Shown: one piece after another, positions 1 through 9,317 of the stretch | How the letters are laid out: each line of letters starts with the position of its first letter | How positions within the stretch are numbered: position 1 is the stretch's first letter | DNA from: JAAFIW01 sp031414805 | GTDB lineage: Bacteria > Pseudomonadota > Gammaproteobacteria > Burkholderiales > Burkholderiaceae_C | Assembly: GCA_031414805.1 (NCBI GenBank) | Contig: JANOQJ010000068.1 | Location: 14,336 to 78,335, forward strand | DNA: 64,000 bases | Reading direction: 5' to 3' | Translations under genes and position numbers: made by a program | Notes under the pieces: generated by a model | What the model was told of the DNA's origin: nothing | Seen by the model: only the letters and a program-made list of their open reading frames with translations | Databases searched by the model: none

Positions 1-1367
1 TTATCGCGAACAACCTTCACATATGCAACACCCAGGTCTTTCTGTTGTCGCCGCGCTTCGTTCCACAGGTTTTCTGCGGTGTCTGAAAACGCTGTCGACT
101 GGACATAGCCTTTGAGCGGATCGGCGCTGGACAGCGTGGTTTCCCGAATCGCATAAGCCAGTCGCGTTTTGGAATGCCACAACATCACCAGCAACAAAAT
201 GGGCAATTCATAGGCAATTGCATATACCGGCAGCAAGTACGGCATCTGATTGACAGGCCATATTCCGAAATGCTCCACGATAGCAACGCCTAAAACGAAC
301 GCCAGTGGCAGATAAGCCAGCAGCCAGACCGCCGCGAGCCACACACCCTGGCGCCAGGCGCGCAGCACCACAACCAAGATAAGCAAGACGCTGCTGTTAA
401 TGACCCATAGATATTCGATCTGTCGGACCATTGCATCCGGCGTCAACAGCACAGCCACTGACACCACCAAGTTGAATGCCAAGGCACTGTCGATCCAGCG
501 GTGCAAGCCCGTATTGCGCGCTTCAGTGACAAACATAGACCTGGAAAACTGCAGCTGCACAATGGTGGACAGCATGGTGGGTACCAGGGTGGAATATTCG
601 GGCCACCATACCGCTTCGGGCCAGAACAAAAAGCTGGAGACACCCATATACCCCGCAACTGCAAAAAAATTGGTTATCGCAAACAAGCTGTACCAGCCAT
701 AGGCCCAGCGTTTGTAGACGAGCGCCAATATTGCGCTGAGCGCCACCATGAATACCAAAAGACTCAACACGAAACCCGTTGTGAGCAGGTTATGCATATC
801 GCGCGCCTCGATTACCTGGCGAGGCTTCAAGTCAACTGAAAAGTGCAGGGGAATATCTGTTTGCACGCGCAGATAAAACGTATGCGCACCTGCAGCCAGT
901 GCAGGTAGATCGAACTGCGGTGTCAAGGCACGCACGGGCCATGTGCGGTGTGCGAGGCTGTCACCAGCCGTTTGTTTTTGCGAATTTCCTTGCGCGTCCG
1001 TCCAGTGAAATTCAACAGACTCAACAAAAGGCTTGGAGATCTCGAGCCGCCAGCGGCCCTCCTGCAGGGGCTCATCCAGCTGCAAGCGAAAGCGCAACCA
1101 AAGCACACCCCGCCGGTCAGAGTCGTAGGTTTTTCCCCGGTCAAAGGCCTCGAATGCGTCGCCACGGGCTGCGGCGATCTGGGTCACCGTCAGGTCGGCT
1201 GGAACGCCAGTGCGAACGTCTAGTGCAAGAGGCGCATCGGCTAGCGCCAGCTCAGCCAGCCGTTGGGCCGGAAAGCCTGCGCTGGTTGAGGCACACGCCG
1301 CGAACGCGGGCCACAACAGGCTGAGAACCAGGCACACGAGGCACCTCAAACGAAAAACAAGCAACAT
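1..1367 (-). CDS. 7TMR-DISM membrane signalling protein, C-terminus off the left edge
   Basis: Read leftwards from an ATG at 1367, the reverse strand is open for 455 codons and runs off the window edge, so the 3' end is missing. Residues about 10-25 look like a signal peptide (ending LLWPAFA). Residues about 30-190 are a soluble, beta-rich part with W/R/F patterns like the 7TMR-DISM extracellular domain. Residues about 195-410 form roughly seven hydrophobic helices. The last residues seen (DPLKGY, then W-NEARR) align with the start of a GGDEF domain, but the usual LTGL-NR is not intact, so the output domain may be a degenerate diguanylate cyclase. No good Shine-Dalgarno sequence precedes the ATG; a GTG two codons upstream is an alternative. 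The gene is convergent with nothing visible and lies upstream of a YihY gene on the same strand. A membrane sensor role is inferred. Confidence 0.75.
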   Translation of the reverse strand, partial: MLLVFRLRCLVCLVLSLLWPAFAACASTSAGFPAQRLAELALADAPLALDVRTGVPADLTVTQIAAARGDAFEAFDRGKTYDSDRRGVLWLRFRLQLDEPLQEGRWRLEISKPFVESVEFHWTDAQGNSQKQTAGDSLAHRTWPVRALTPQFDLPALAAGAHTFYLRVQTDIPLHFSVDLKPRQVIEARDMHNLLTTGFVLSLLVFMVALSAILALVYKRWAYGWYSLFAITNFFAVAGYMGVSSFLFWPEAVWWPEYSTLVPTMLSTIVQLQFSRSMFVTEARNTGLHRWIDSALAFNLVVSVAVLLTPDAMVRQIEYLWVINSSVLLILVVVLRAWRQGVWLAAVWLLAYLPLAFVLGVAIVEHFGIWPVNQMPYLLPVYAIAYELPILLLVMLWHSKTRLAYAIRETTLSSADPLKGYVQSTAFSDTAENLWNEARRQQKDLGVAYVKVVRD

Positions 1368-1477
1368 AGACACAGCGTGGCGGGAAGTAGAGGAGGTGTG
1401 TCTTTAAGAAATGCATACGGCGCCAACAGTATTCCCGTGGCCTCACAAGTCGTGTTGAGAACCGATCAGTCGGCTGG

Positions 1478-2728
1478 CTATGGGGCTCCACTGGCGTGAA
1501 CTAGTTCACGCGCCAGTGCCTTTTCCAGCGTCTGACTGCGCAGCGGGCCATTGGCCCACACCGGCGCCAGGCTGTCTGCGTCAGGCATCAGCAGGCTGGC
1601 CACCAGCGGAGCCAGCGGTGTAGTTGCCACATCAACCAGCAGCACGTAGCCGGGCTGGCCATCGCTCACATCGGTAGCCTCCAGCCGTCCGGCCCATTGC
1701 AGGTCAAGCAGCGTTTGCAACACAGGCTCCAGCTGCAAGACATCGACGCGCAGCGCCTGAGCGAGCTCTGTCAGGCTCAAGCCACGTCCGTAGGTGGCCC
1801 GGTCGGCCTGCAGTCGCTGCAGCACTTCAATGGCCAGCTGAAACGGCCAACCCGGCCCGCCGCCGCGACGCTGCACGCCCATCAGCAGGCTGGGCAGGTA
1901 AGCAGCAATCACCGCGCCAAACAGCACGATGAGCCACACCACATAAATCCACAAAAGCAGTATCGGCACGGTGGCAAATGCACCATAAACCATCGAATAC
2001 GTCGGCACTTGACCCAGGTACAGCGCCAACACTTTTTTAGCCAGTTCGATGCCCACGGCTGCAAACAAAGCCCCAGCCCAGGCATGGGCGGGGCGCACCG
2101 GTGTGTGGGGCACGTAGCGATACAACAGCATGAGACCTGTGGTCAGCAGCAGCAGCTCAAACGCGCCCAGCAGCAACTGCACGCCGCCGGGGAGCACGCT
2201 CACCACGCCGCTGGATGCCGACAACACATAGGTGGTCAATGCCAGGCTGGCCCCCAGCAGCATGGGCCCCAGGGTCAGCGCAGCCCAGTACATCAGCACC
2301 CGCTGCATCCAGGAGCGGCGGCGTTTGACGCGCCAGATGCCGTTCAAGGTCCCATCAATCGTGAGCATCAGCGCCAGCGCCACCACCCCCAAACCCACCA
2401 CGCCCACCACGCCCAGGCGGCTGGCCTTGCCTGCAAATTGCGTCAAGTAGCCCAGCACCTGGCGCGCAATCGCGTCGGGCACCAGGCTTTGCACCAGCCA
2501 GGTCTGCAGGCTGCCCTGCAACTTGGCAAACATGGGAAACGCGCTGAACACCGCCAGCGCCACGGTGAACAAAGGCACCAGCGCGGTGATGGTGGTAAAG
2601 GTCAAGCTACTGGCTGTGACGCCCAGCCGGTCAGCCCGAAACCGCTCCCACATCACGGCAGCGGTGTTGCGCCACGGGAAGTTGGCCAGGGTTTGCGAAA
2701 GGTCTTGCAACAGGCTGGGTGCGTTCAT
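1478..2728 (-). CDS. YihY/BrkB family inner membrane protein
   Basis: The 416-residue product has six or so long hydrophobic segments, the family's early stretch ADRLGVTASSLTFTTITALVPL and the WRVKRRRSW loop typical of YihY/UPF0761 proteins. These were once called ribonuclease BN; that activity belongs to another gene, and the real function is unknown. The start is set at 2728 (MNAPSLLQDL), because the frame open upstream to 2812 crosses the start of the divergent gene at 2750. The last 120 residues are soluble and look like a winged-helix-type extension (LSLTELAQALRVDVLQLEPV), seen in longer members of the family. Family assignment is firm; function is not. Confidence 0.88.
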   Translation of the reverse strand: MNAPSLLQDLSQTLANFPWRNTAAVMWERFRADRLGVTASSLTFTTITALVPLFTVALAVFSAFPMFAKLQGSLQTWLVQSLVPDAIARQVLGYLTQFAGKASRLGVVGVVGLGVVALALMLTIDGTLNGIWRVKRRRSWMQRVLMYWAALTLGPMLLGASLALTTYVLSASSGVVSVLPGGVQLLLGAFELLLLTTGLMLLYRYVPHTPVRPAHAWAGALFAAVGIELAKKVLALYLGQVPTYSMVYGAFATVPILLLWIYVVWLIVLFGAVIAAYLPSLLMGVQRRGGGPGWPFQLAIEVLQRLQADRATYGRGLSLTELAQALRVDVLQLEPVLQTLLDLQWAGRLEATDVSDGQPGYVLLVDVATTPLAPLVASLLMPDADSLAPVWANGPLRSQTLEKALARELVHASGAP

Positions 2729-2749
2729 GCTGGCTATCATGCCCGCGCT

Positions 2750-3163
2750 ATGACCCAACCCACCGACCCCGCTACGCCCGCCCCCGTTTACGTGGGCACT
2801 ACCCCCCTGCAAATTGCCACCATCCGCGCGCTGGCCGTGGGCAGTGTGCTGGGCTTGATCGCGCTGGGCCTGGCCTGGGAGCTGTTTTTAGCCCCCATTC
2901 GCCCCGGCGGGTCCTGGCTGGCACTGAAGGTGCTGCCGCTGTGCATTCCGCTGGCCGGCCTCTTGAAAAACCGCATGTACACCTACCGCTGGGTGAGTCT
3001 GCTGGTGTGGATCTACTTCACAGAAGGCGTGGTGCGCGCCTGGAGCGACAAACCGCCTAGTAATTACCTGGCTATGGTGGAGGTGGTGCTCTGCCTGTTG
3101 CTGTTCACGGCGTGTGCGCTGCACGTGAAACTGCGTCTGCGTAAGGTCAAGGCTCCCGCGTGA
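2750..3163 (+). CDS. DUF2069 small membrane protein
   Basis: The 137-residue product has four predicted membrane helices and the DUF2069 pattern (LPLCIPLAGLLKNRMYTYRW, then YFTEGVVRAWSD). It starts at an ATG at 2750, 21 bases from the divergent YihY gene, so the two probably share a promoter region. Its TGA overlaps the GTG of the next gene (GTGA, 3160-3163), which suggests translational coupling with the flavoprotein downstream. Function of the family is unknown; the protein should sit in the inner membrane. Confidence 0.85.
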   Translation: MTQPTDPATPAPVYVGTTPLQIATIRALAVGSVLGLIALGLAWELFLAPIRPGGSWLALKVLPLCIPLAGLLKNRMYTYRWVSLLVWIYFTEGVVRAWSDKPPSNYLAMVEVVLCLLLFTACALHVKLRLRKVKAPA

Positions 3164-4581
3164 ACACACTGCTGGATGCCTTGCGCCAGATTGTTGGCGC
3201 GCCACAGGTGCTGACCCGTGCCGACGCAGACCTCAGCGCCTACGAACAAGACTGGCGCAAACGCAGCCACGGCCATGCGCTGGCGGTGGTGCGACCTGCA
3301 TCCGCTCAGCAAGTTGCCGAGGTGGTGAAAGCCTGTGCAGCGGCGGGCACGTCCATCGTGCCGCAGGGCGGCAACACCGACCTGGTGGTGGGATCGACGC
3401 CTGACGGTAGCGGTCAACAGATCGTGTTGAGCCTGTCGCGCCTGAACGCCGTGCGCGCCATCGACGCGGCCAACCTGACGATGACGATTCAGGCCGGTTG
3501 CGTGCTGCAAACCGTGCAGCAAACCGCGCGAGACGCCGGTTTTTTGTTCCCCCTGAGCCTAGCCGCCCAAGGCAGTTGCCAGATCGGCGGCAACCTGGCC
3601 ACCAACGCAGGCGGCACGCAGGTGCTGCGCTACGGCAACGCACGCGACCTGTGCCTGGGGCTGGAAGTGGTGACCGCGCAAGGCGAGATCTGGCATGGCC
3701 TGAGCGGCCTGCGCAAAGACAACACCGGCTACGACCTGCGCGACCTGTTCGTGGGCAGCGAAGGCACGCTGGGCATCATCACCGCCGCCACGCTCAAGCT
3801 ATTCCCCCTGCCCGCCGCCCAGCTCACCGCCTGGGCCGCCGTGCCCTCGCTACAAGCGGCGGTTGCGCTGCTGGGCCTGGCACAGCAGCACCTGGGAGCT
3901 GGGCTCACCGGTTTTGAGGTGATGGGCCAGTTCGCACTCAGCCTGGCCGCGCGCCACTACCCTCAGCGGCGGGTGCCGCTGTACGAAAGCAGCCCGTACT
4001 GCGTGCTGCTGGAAAACTCCGATAACGAATCTGAAGCCCATGCCCGCGAGCGCTTTGAAGCCGTGCTGGAAACCGCGCTTGACCTGGGTCATGTGACAGA
4101 CACGGTGGTAGCCGAAAACCTCACCCAAGCACACACGCTGTGGCACATCCGCGAGAGCATTCCGCTGGCGCAGGCCGAAGAAGGCCTGAACATCAAGCAC
4201 GATATTTCGCTGCCCGTCTCGGCCATTCCCGCCTTCTGCCAAGCAACCGACGGACTGCTGGCGCAACAGATCCCCGGCGTGCGTCTGGTGAACTTTGGGC
4301 ACCTGGGCGACGGAAACCTGCACTACAACGTGCAAGCCCCACTGGGTGTGGATGGCGCTGCGTTTTTGCAGCAACACGAAGACGCTGTAAACACGCTGGT
4401 GTACGACCAGGTGCAGCTTTTCGGCGGCTCGATTTCAGCCGAACACGGCGTGGGCTCGCTCAAGTTAGACAGCCTCGTGACCTACAAATCACCGGTGGCG
4501 CTGGGCTTGATGCGGGGCATCAAGCAGGCCCTGGATCCGCAGGGGATTTTGAATCCGGGGCGGGTTGTTGCATTGCTTTAG
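3160..4581 (+). CDS. FAD-linked 2-hydroxyacid dehydrogenase, GlcD/D2HGDH-like
   Basis: The 473-residue protein has the two halves of the vanillyl-alcohol-oxidase/GlcD flavoprotein family. The FAD-binding half carries VPQGGNTDLVVGS, GGNLATNAGG and FVGSEGTLGIITAATLKL. The cap half ends with NFGHLGDGNLHYN and ISAEHGVGSLK, whose His residues help bind metal and substrate in D-2-hydroxyglutarate dehydrogenases. It probably oxidises a D-2-hydroxyacid and passes electrons to a flavoprotein or quinone acceptor. The start is GTG at 3160, overlapping the stop of the DUF2069 gene. The exact substrate (D-2-hydroxyglutarate, D-lactate, glycolate) cannot be read from sequence. A second, more distant paralogue lies at 40262-41698. 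Confidence 0.88.
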   Translation: MNTLLDALRQIVGAPQVLTRADADLSAYEQDWRKRSHGHALAVVRPASAQQVAEVVKACAAAGTSIVPQGGNTDLVVGSTPDGSGQQIVLSLSRLNAVRAIDAANLTMTIQAGCVLQTVQQTARDAGFLFPLSLAAQGSCQIGGNLATNAGGTQVLRYGNARDLCLGLEVVTAQGEIWHGLSGLRKDNTGYDLRDLFVGSEGTLGIITAATLKLFPLPAAQLTAWAAVPSLQAAVALLGLAQQHLGAGLTGFEVMGQFALSLAARHYPQRRVPLYESSPYCVLLENSDNESEAHARERFEAVLETALDLGHVTDTVVAENLTQAHTLWHIRESIPLAQAEEGLNIKHDISLPVSAIPAFCQATDGLLAQQIPGVRLVNFGHLGDGNLHYNVQAPLGVDGAAFLQQHEDAVNTLVYDQVQLFGGSISAEHGVGSLKLDSLVTYKSPVALGLMRGIKQALDPQGILNPGRVVALL

Positions 4582-4596
4582 TTTGCTATGTTTTAT

Positions 4597-4647
4597 ATAG
4601 CTGTTTGAGCAGTATTTACCTGGGCTGGCGCACTGTTTGGCATAAAT
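4597..4647 (+). repeat. Dispersed repeat, family A, copy 1
   Basis: It reads atagctgtttgagcagtatt and then tacctgggctgg...gcactgtttggcat, almost the same as the copy at 10478-10526. It lies just after the GlcD-like gene. Downstream at 4662-4712 is a G+C-rich inverted repeat (ccccatcccgcc...gggatgggggc) resembling the one at 26118-26160. Confidence 0.85.
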
Positions 4648-4739
4648 CGAGTCGGTGACAGCGTGCCTTGCCCCATCCCGCCTTTGGGGGAAGGTTGGGA
4701 TGGGGGCGGGTGGTTCGCATCCGTCTCCCGCAGCGCGTC

Positions 4740-7700
4740 TCAACCGGTCGGTGCGCTCAGCCCTGGCGCAAACTCCATCGGCTCCGGCCCCTGGTCGCCC
4801 AGGCGGTACAGCCAGGTGTCGGCGGCTTCGTTGTCGCAGTCCAGCAAGTTGCCATCGCAGTCAAACAGCGCAGTGGAAGGGCCGTGTAGGCCGTGTACCA
4901 AGACGCGGGTGTGGGGTTGAAAGGGCTGGGGGTCGGCTAGCTGAATGATTTGCGCGCCAGCGTTGTGCCCCAGCGCAATGCTGAGCCCATCGGGGCTGAA
5001 GGCAACGCTTTTCACCCAGCTGCCGTGCCCCTCGAATGTGCTCAGGCTATGGCTGGTCTCCAGACTCCACAGGCGGCCGGTGTTGTCACCACTGCCGGTG
5101 AGCACACTGCGGCCATCAGGGCTGTAGGCGACGCTGGTCACCGAGCTGCCATGTCCCTCGAATGTGCGCAGGCTCTGGCTGGTCTCCAGGCTCCACAGGC
5201 GGGCGGTAGTGTCAACGCTGCCGGTGAGCACACTGCGGCCATCGGGGCTAAAGGCGACGCTGGTCACCGAGCCGCTATGCCCTTGGAATGTGTGCAGGCT
5301 CTGGCCGGTCTCCAGGCTCCACAGGCGGGCGGTGTTGTCATCACTGCCCGTCAGCACGCTGCGGCCATCGGGGCTGAAGGCGATGCTGGTCACCGAGCTG
5401 CCATGCCCCTCGAATGTGCGCAGGCTCTGGCCGGTCTCCAGGCCCCACAGGCGGACGGTTTTGTCATCACTGCCGGTGAGCACACTGCGGCCATCGGGGC
5501 TGAAGGCGACGCTGGTCACCCAGTCGCCATGCCCCTCGAATGTGCGCAGGCTCTGGCCGGTCTCCAGACTCCACAGGCGGGTGGTTTTGTCATAGCTGCC
5601 GGTCAGCACACTGCGGCCATCGGGGCTGAAGGCGACGCTGCTCACCGAGCCGCCATGTCCCTCGAATGTGCGCAGGCTCTGGCCGGTCTCCAGGCTCCAT
5701 AGGCAGGCAGTGTTGTCCTGGCTGCCAGTGAGCACGCTGCGGCCATCGGGCCTGAAGGCAACGCTGGCTACCCAGTCGCCATGTCCCTCGAATATGCGCA
5801 TGCTCCGGCCGGTCTCCAGGCTCCACAAACGGGCGGTGTCGTCATAGCTGCCAGTCAGCACATTGCGGCTATCGGGGCTAAAGGCGACGCTGGTCACCCA
5901 GTCGCCATGTCCTTCGAATGTACGCAGGCTCTGGCTGGTCTCCAGGCTCCACAGGCGGGCGGTGTCGTCATAGCTGCCGGTCAGCACATTGCGGTTATCG
6001 GGGCTAAAGGCGACGCTGCTTACCGAGCCGCCATGTCCCTCGAATGTGCGCAGGCTCTGGCCGGTCTCCAGGCTCCACAGGCGGGCGGTGTCGTCATAGC
6101 TGCCGGTCAGCACGCTGCGACCATCGGGACTGAAGGCGACGCATCTCACCCAGTTGTCATGCCCCTCGAATGTGTGCAGGCTCTGGCCGGTCTCCAGGCT
6201 CCACAGGCGGGCGGTTTTGTCATTGCTGCCGGTCAGCACACTGCGGCCATCGGGGCTGAATGCGACGCTGCTCACCGTGCCGCCATGTCGCTCGAATGTA
6301 CGCAGGCTCTGGCCGGTTTCCAGCTTCCACAAGCGGGCGATGCCGTTATAGCTGCCGGTCAGCCCGCTGCGGCCATCCGGGCTGAAGGCGACGCTGCTCA
6401 CCCTGCGGAGATGTAATGTGCGCAGTCTCTGGCCGGTCTCCAGACCCCACAGGCGGGCGGTTTTGTCAACGCTGCCGGTGAGCACGCTGCGGCCATCGGG
6501 GCTGAAGGCGACGCTGGTCACCGAGTCGTAATGTCCCTGGAATACGCGCAGGTTCTGGCCGGTCTCCAGGCTCCACAGGCGGGCGGTGTTGTCATGGCTG
6601 CCGGTGAGCACACTGCGGCCATCGGGGCTGAAGGCGACTGCGGCAATGCTTGCCAACGGCACCGCAGCATTCCACGGCCCTTGCAACGCCATGCGGCCCG
6701 CCTTATGCGCAGGCCAGCGCCGCCACACATCCCCGCTGCGCACCAGCAGGCCCTGGCGGTCGGCACCGCGCCACTGCACCTGGTCTGTGTTGCAGTCACG
6801 CAGCAGGGCTTGGGCCCAGTTGGTTTGCCCGTCACACAGCAGCACGCCGAACTGGCAGCCGTGGGCGCGCAGCGCCAAAAAGTTGGTACCCCGGCAGTCC
6901 AGCGGCGGCAGGCCGCGCCAGGCCAGGCCCTGCCACTGCTGGCCTACGCATTGCAGGCCGCGCAAGTTGATGGGGTTGAGAGGCTCCCAGGCCAACTGGC
7001 GGGCTACTTGCCGGACAGTTTCGCCAGCATCACCCGGCGCATGCAGCTTGAGCGCCACGGCCATGGCCCACAGGCTGGCATGCAGCGCGGGTGCGGCTTG
7101 GTAGGGCAGGTCCAGCAAGCTGCCGTCTTGCAGCACGCGCGCATCGCCACCTTCTTGCAACCACTGCCACAGGGGCAGCGCAAGCTGGGCTTGGCTCCAG
7201 GCGCTGCGCTGCGCCCCCTGGACCGGTGCCACGCTGCCCACTTGCGCCCACAGCTCCTGCAAAAAGTTCATGCTTTCCCGGTTCAACTCACGCTCAGGCA
7301 GCAGAGGCCGCAACGCAGCAGGGCTGAGCTGCCCGGCGCAGCAGGCCTGCAAGGCATCGATCAAAAAGCGGGCTAAAAAATACTCGGCAAACGAGCGGTG
7401 GGCAAAGCTGAAGTCTTCGCTGCCGGTGCGCACGATGAAGGTGGCGGTGCGCAGGTCGTCTTGCAGGGCTTGGGCTTGCTCGGCGCTGTATTGGCCGGGG
7501 AAGAGCGTAGCCAGGGTGTGCATGACCCAGGCATCGAGCTGCTGGGCGCTCCAGCTCTCGGCCTCGGCGTTCCACAGGGCAGCGGCCAATGCGCCCATGA
7601 GCAGGGGCTTGTGAAAGGCGGTGATGCGGTGCTTGCCATCGTCGCGCGCAATCCATTCGGCCACGGTGATGGTGTACAGCTGGGCGGCGGTGACGGGCTG

Positions 7701-9161
7701 GCCCTGTGCCACTTGGCGCAGCAGACTGCCCACCTGCTCGCACATCATGGCCAGCAGCACCGGGCGGCTGGCCAGCTCTTGCAGGTTGTAGGTGGTGTCA
7801 ATGATCTGCGCCAGCTCTTGGGCCTGGTGCTGCGGCAGACGCTTGGCCAGGTAGCTGCGCACGTTGTCGGCGCTCCAGGGCAGCAGGGTGAGGCACAGGT
7901 AGTCATCGCCCTTGGCAATGCCTCGCTTGCGCGTGTCAAAAAATGCATGCTGCTGCTCCACGTCGCGAAAGTAGTGGGTGCGGCAGCTGATGATGATGCG
8001 GGCCTGGCTGGGCTGGGGTGCCTGCTTGCGCTGGCGGGCATCGGGCTCCAGTATCTTCAGCAGCTGGCCAAAGAGGTTGTGCAGCACCTGGCGGTCGTTG
8101 CCCAGCAGCTCGTCCAGCCCGTCGTACACCATCACCAGCTCACCCGCGCGGGCTTGGGCCATCAGGGCATCGACCTCGGCGCTGGTGGCGTTCTGGCCTA
8201 GTTGTTTGGTGAGCATCAGGCCCAGCAGGTCGTGCAATGACAGGCGGGCCAGCTCGCTGATGCCGGCCAGCTGGGCCAAGTCCACATACAGCGCACGGGG
8301 CGGGGCTTTGCCAGCCTGGCTGCTCAGCGCCCAGGCGGGGTGGGGCACTTCGGCGTTGAGCACCCGGCTGTATTGCACGGCGTGGCTGGTTTTGCCGGTG
8401 CCGTAGTCGCCCAGCAGCACCAGCAGCCGGGGGGCTGCCTTCGCCCCAGCGCCTTGCGTCCACGCCAGCATGGCTTGCAGGCAGTTGACGGTCTGGCCGG
8501 CGCTGGTTTGGCGCATGTCGTGGGCGGATGCGTCAGCGTCTTGCCACTCCTGGGCGGCCACGGCACGGCGCAGGCCGTGGTGGGCGCGGCCCTCTGGGTA
8601 GCGCGCCAACTGCATGTCGTAACGGGCTTTGCGCAGTGCGACGGGCTCGTCTTCGGGTGGCAGTGGCAGCCCAAGGCTGCGAATGCTCGGGATGGGCTGG
8701 CTTGATTGAGCGGCGCGGGGCTGCTGCGCAGCTTCTTGCAGCTCTTGGCCGGTGGTTTGCCGGGCCAGCATGTCTTCAAATTGGTCGGGCTGGTAGCGGT
8801 TGTTGTCGGGTGTGGCGGCAGCGGGGTCTAAGCCTGGCTCGGCAACAAACCAGAGCTGAGCCGGCTGAGGCATGTTTTTGCTGGCGCGTGACAGGTGCAA
8901 ACGCAGCGGTGTGCGGCCTTGCTCGGTCTGATAAGGGCGGTTGATGTACTGCGTCATCAACATGCGCCGCGCCTGAGTAGGCTCCAGGCCGGGAAGCAGG
9001 GTTTCCAGCACAGCTTCCTGGCTTGCAAAGCCGGCTCCGTCCAGCAGATCAAGCACGGCACCATAGGCCATGCCCACCACGCTGCGCCGCCATTTTTCGG
9101 GCAACTGAGCATAAGCGGCGCGAGCTTGCCGGGCTGGGCTTGGGGTGCTGGAAGGGAGCAT
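4740..9161 (-). CDS. NACHT/STAND NTPase with 14 C-terminal WD40 repeats
   Basis: This 1473-residue protein has the three-part layout of signal-transducing STAND ATPases. Residues 1-240 form an N-terminal region with no effector domain I recognise. The NACHT core has Walker A GDYGTGKTS (251-259), Walker B LVMVYDGLDEL (342-352) and IIISCRT soon after. A helical region follows to about 700. From about 842 to 1400 come 13 near-identical 42-residue WD40 units (VAFSPDGRSVLTGS...TARLWSLETGQ) and a weaker fourteenth, enough for two seven-bladed propellers. STAND proteins typically hold the NTPase off until the repeats bind a trigger; some are antiphage sensors. The ATG at 9161 has AGAGG six bases upstream. 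A small AAA ATPase diverges from it. The trigger and the effector are unknown. Confidence 0.9.
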   Translation of the reverse strand: MLPSSTPSPARQARAAYAQLPEKWRRSVVGMAYGAVLDLLDGAGFASQEAVLETLLPGLEPTQARRMLMTQYINRPYQTEQGRTPLRLHLSRASKNMPQPAQLWFVAEPGLDPAAATPDNNRYQPDQFEDMLARQTTGQELQEAAQQPRAAQSSQPIPSIRSLGLPLPPEDEPVALRKARYDMQLARYPEGRAHHGLRRAVAAQEWQDADASAHDMRQTSAGQTVNCLQAMLAWTQGAGAKAAPRLLVLLGDYGTGKTSHAVQYSRVLNAEVPHPAWALSSQAGKAPPRALYVDLAQLAGISELARLSLHDLLGLMLTKQLGQNATSAEVDALMAQARAGELVMVYDGLDELLGNDRQVLHNLFGQLLKILEPDARQRKQAPQPSQARIIISCRTHYFRDVEQQHAFFDTRKRGIAKGDDYLCLTLLPWSADNVRSYLAKRLPQHQAQELAQIIDTTYNLQELASRPVLLAMMCEQVGSLLRQVAQGQPVTAAQLYTITVAEWIARDDGKHRITAFHKPLLMGALAAALWNAEAESWSAQQLDAWVMHTLATLFPGQYSAEQAQALQDDLRTATFIVRTGSEDFSFAHRSFAEYFLARFLIDALQACCAGQLSPAALRPLLPERELNRESMNFLQELWAQVGSVAPVQGAQRSAWSQAQLALPLWQWLQEGGDARVLQDGSLLDLPYQAAPALHASLWAMAVALKLHAPGDAGETVRQVARQLAWEPLNPINLRGLQCVGQQWQGLAWRGLPPLDCRGTNFLALRAHGCQFGVLLCDGQTNWAQALLRDCNTDQVQWRGADRQGLLVRSGDVWRRWPAHKAGRMALQGPWNAAVPLASIAAVAFSPDGRSVLTGSHDNTARLWSLETGQNLRVFQGHYDSVTSVAFSPDGRSVLTGSVDKTARLWGLETGQRLRTLHLRRVSSVAFSPDGRSGLTGSYNGIARLWKLETGQSLRTFERHGGTVSSVAFSPDGRSVLTGSNDKTARLWSLETGQSLHTFEGHDNWVRCVAFSPDGRSVLTGSYDDTARLWSLETGQSLRTFEGHGGSVSSVAFSPDNRNVLTGSYDDTARLWSLETSQSLRTFEGHGDWVTSVAFSPDSRNVLTGSYDDTARLWSLETGRSMRIFEGHGDWVASVAFRPDGRSVLTGSQDNTACLWSLETGQSLRTFEGHGGSVSSVAFSPDGRSVLTGSYDKTTRLWSLETGQSLRTFEGHGDWVTSVAFSPDGRSVLTGSDDKTVRLWGLETGQSLRTFEGHGSSVTSIAFSPDGRSVLTGSDDNTARLWSLETGQSLHTFQGHSGSVTSVAFSPDGRSVLTGSVDTTARLWSLETSQSLRTFEGHGSSVTSVAYSPDGRSVLTGSGDNTGRLWSLETSHSLSTFEGHGSWVKSVAFSPDGLSIALGHNAGAQIIQLADPQPFQPHTRVLVHGLHGPSTALFDCDGNLLDCDNEAADTWLYRLGDQGPEPMEFAPGLSAPTG
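4981..6640 (-). repeat. Tandem ~126-bp DNA repeats encoding WD40 blades
   Basis: About 13 head-to-tail units of 126 bp (one is 120 bp) plus a decayed fourteenth. Neighbouring units differ mainly at codons for the exposed loop residues (GSxDxTARLW and the residue pairs before VTS or VSS), while the scaffold DNA is nearly identical. This pattern points to recent unit duplication or gene conversion. Confidence 0.9.
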
Positions 9162-9185
9162 ATCAACCTCTAAATTGCTAATATT

Positions 9186-9199
9186 TGCTAAATTTAGCA
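9186..9199. promoter_or_regulatory. Perfect 14-bp palindrome between the divergent STAND and ATPase genes
   Basis: TGCTAAATTTAGCA is its own reverse complement. It lies 25 bp upstream of the STAND start and about 120 bp upstream of the ATPase start, in an AT-rich stretch, and a partial copy (ttgctaatat) stands directly beside it. It is a good candidate operator for a regulator of one or both genes. No regulator gene adjoins it. Confidence 0.5.
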
Positions 9200-9317
9200 G
9201 CTATCGCCTTGTAATTCAAGCCAACCTGGTTAGAATTCGGGCGAAAACCGCCAAATCGACTGATTTTTATCCCGTTTTATTGCCAATACCCCATTCTTTC
9301 AATAATTGGAGATAAAC

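Noticed and set aside
899..1407. Overlapping plus-strand frames in the first 1.4 kb
   Set aside because: They are shadows of the reverse-strand membrane sensor gene, which is open for 455 codons with strong membrane-protein character.
1697..2749. A long plus-strand frame continuous with the DUF2069 gene
   Set aside because: Its first 351 residues are His/Gln-rich shadow of the YihY gene; the real gene starts at ATG 2750.
4950..6416. Long open frames on the plus strand across the WD40 region
   Set aside because: They are antisense to the STAND gene and exist only because the 126-bp units repeat the same stop-free frame.
4990..6640. Regular direct repeats that could be taken for a CRISPR-like array
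   Set aside because: The period is 126 bp with no short constant repeat and spacer pattern, and the units translate as WD40 blades in one long frame.
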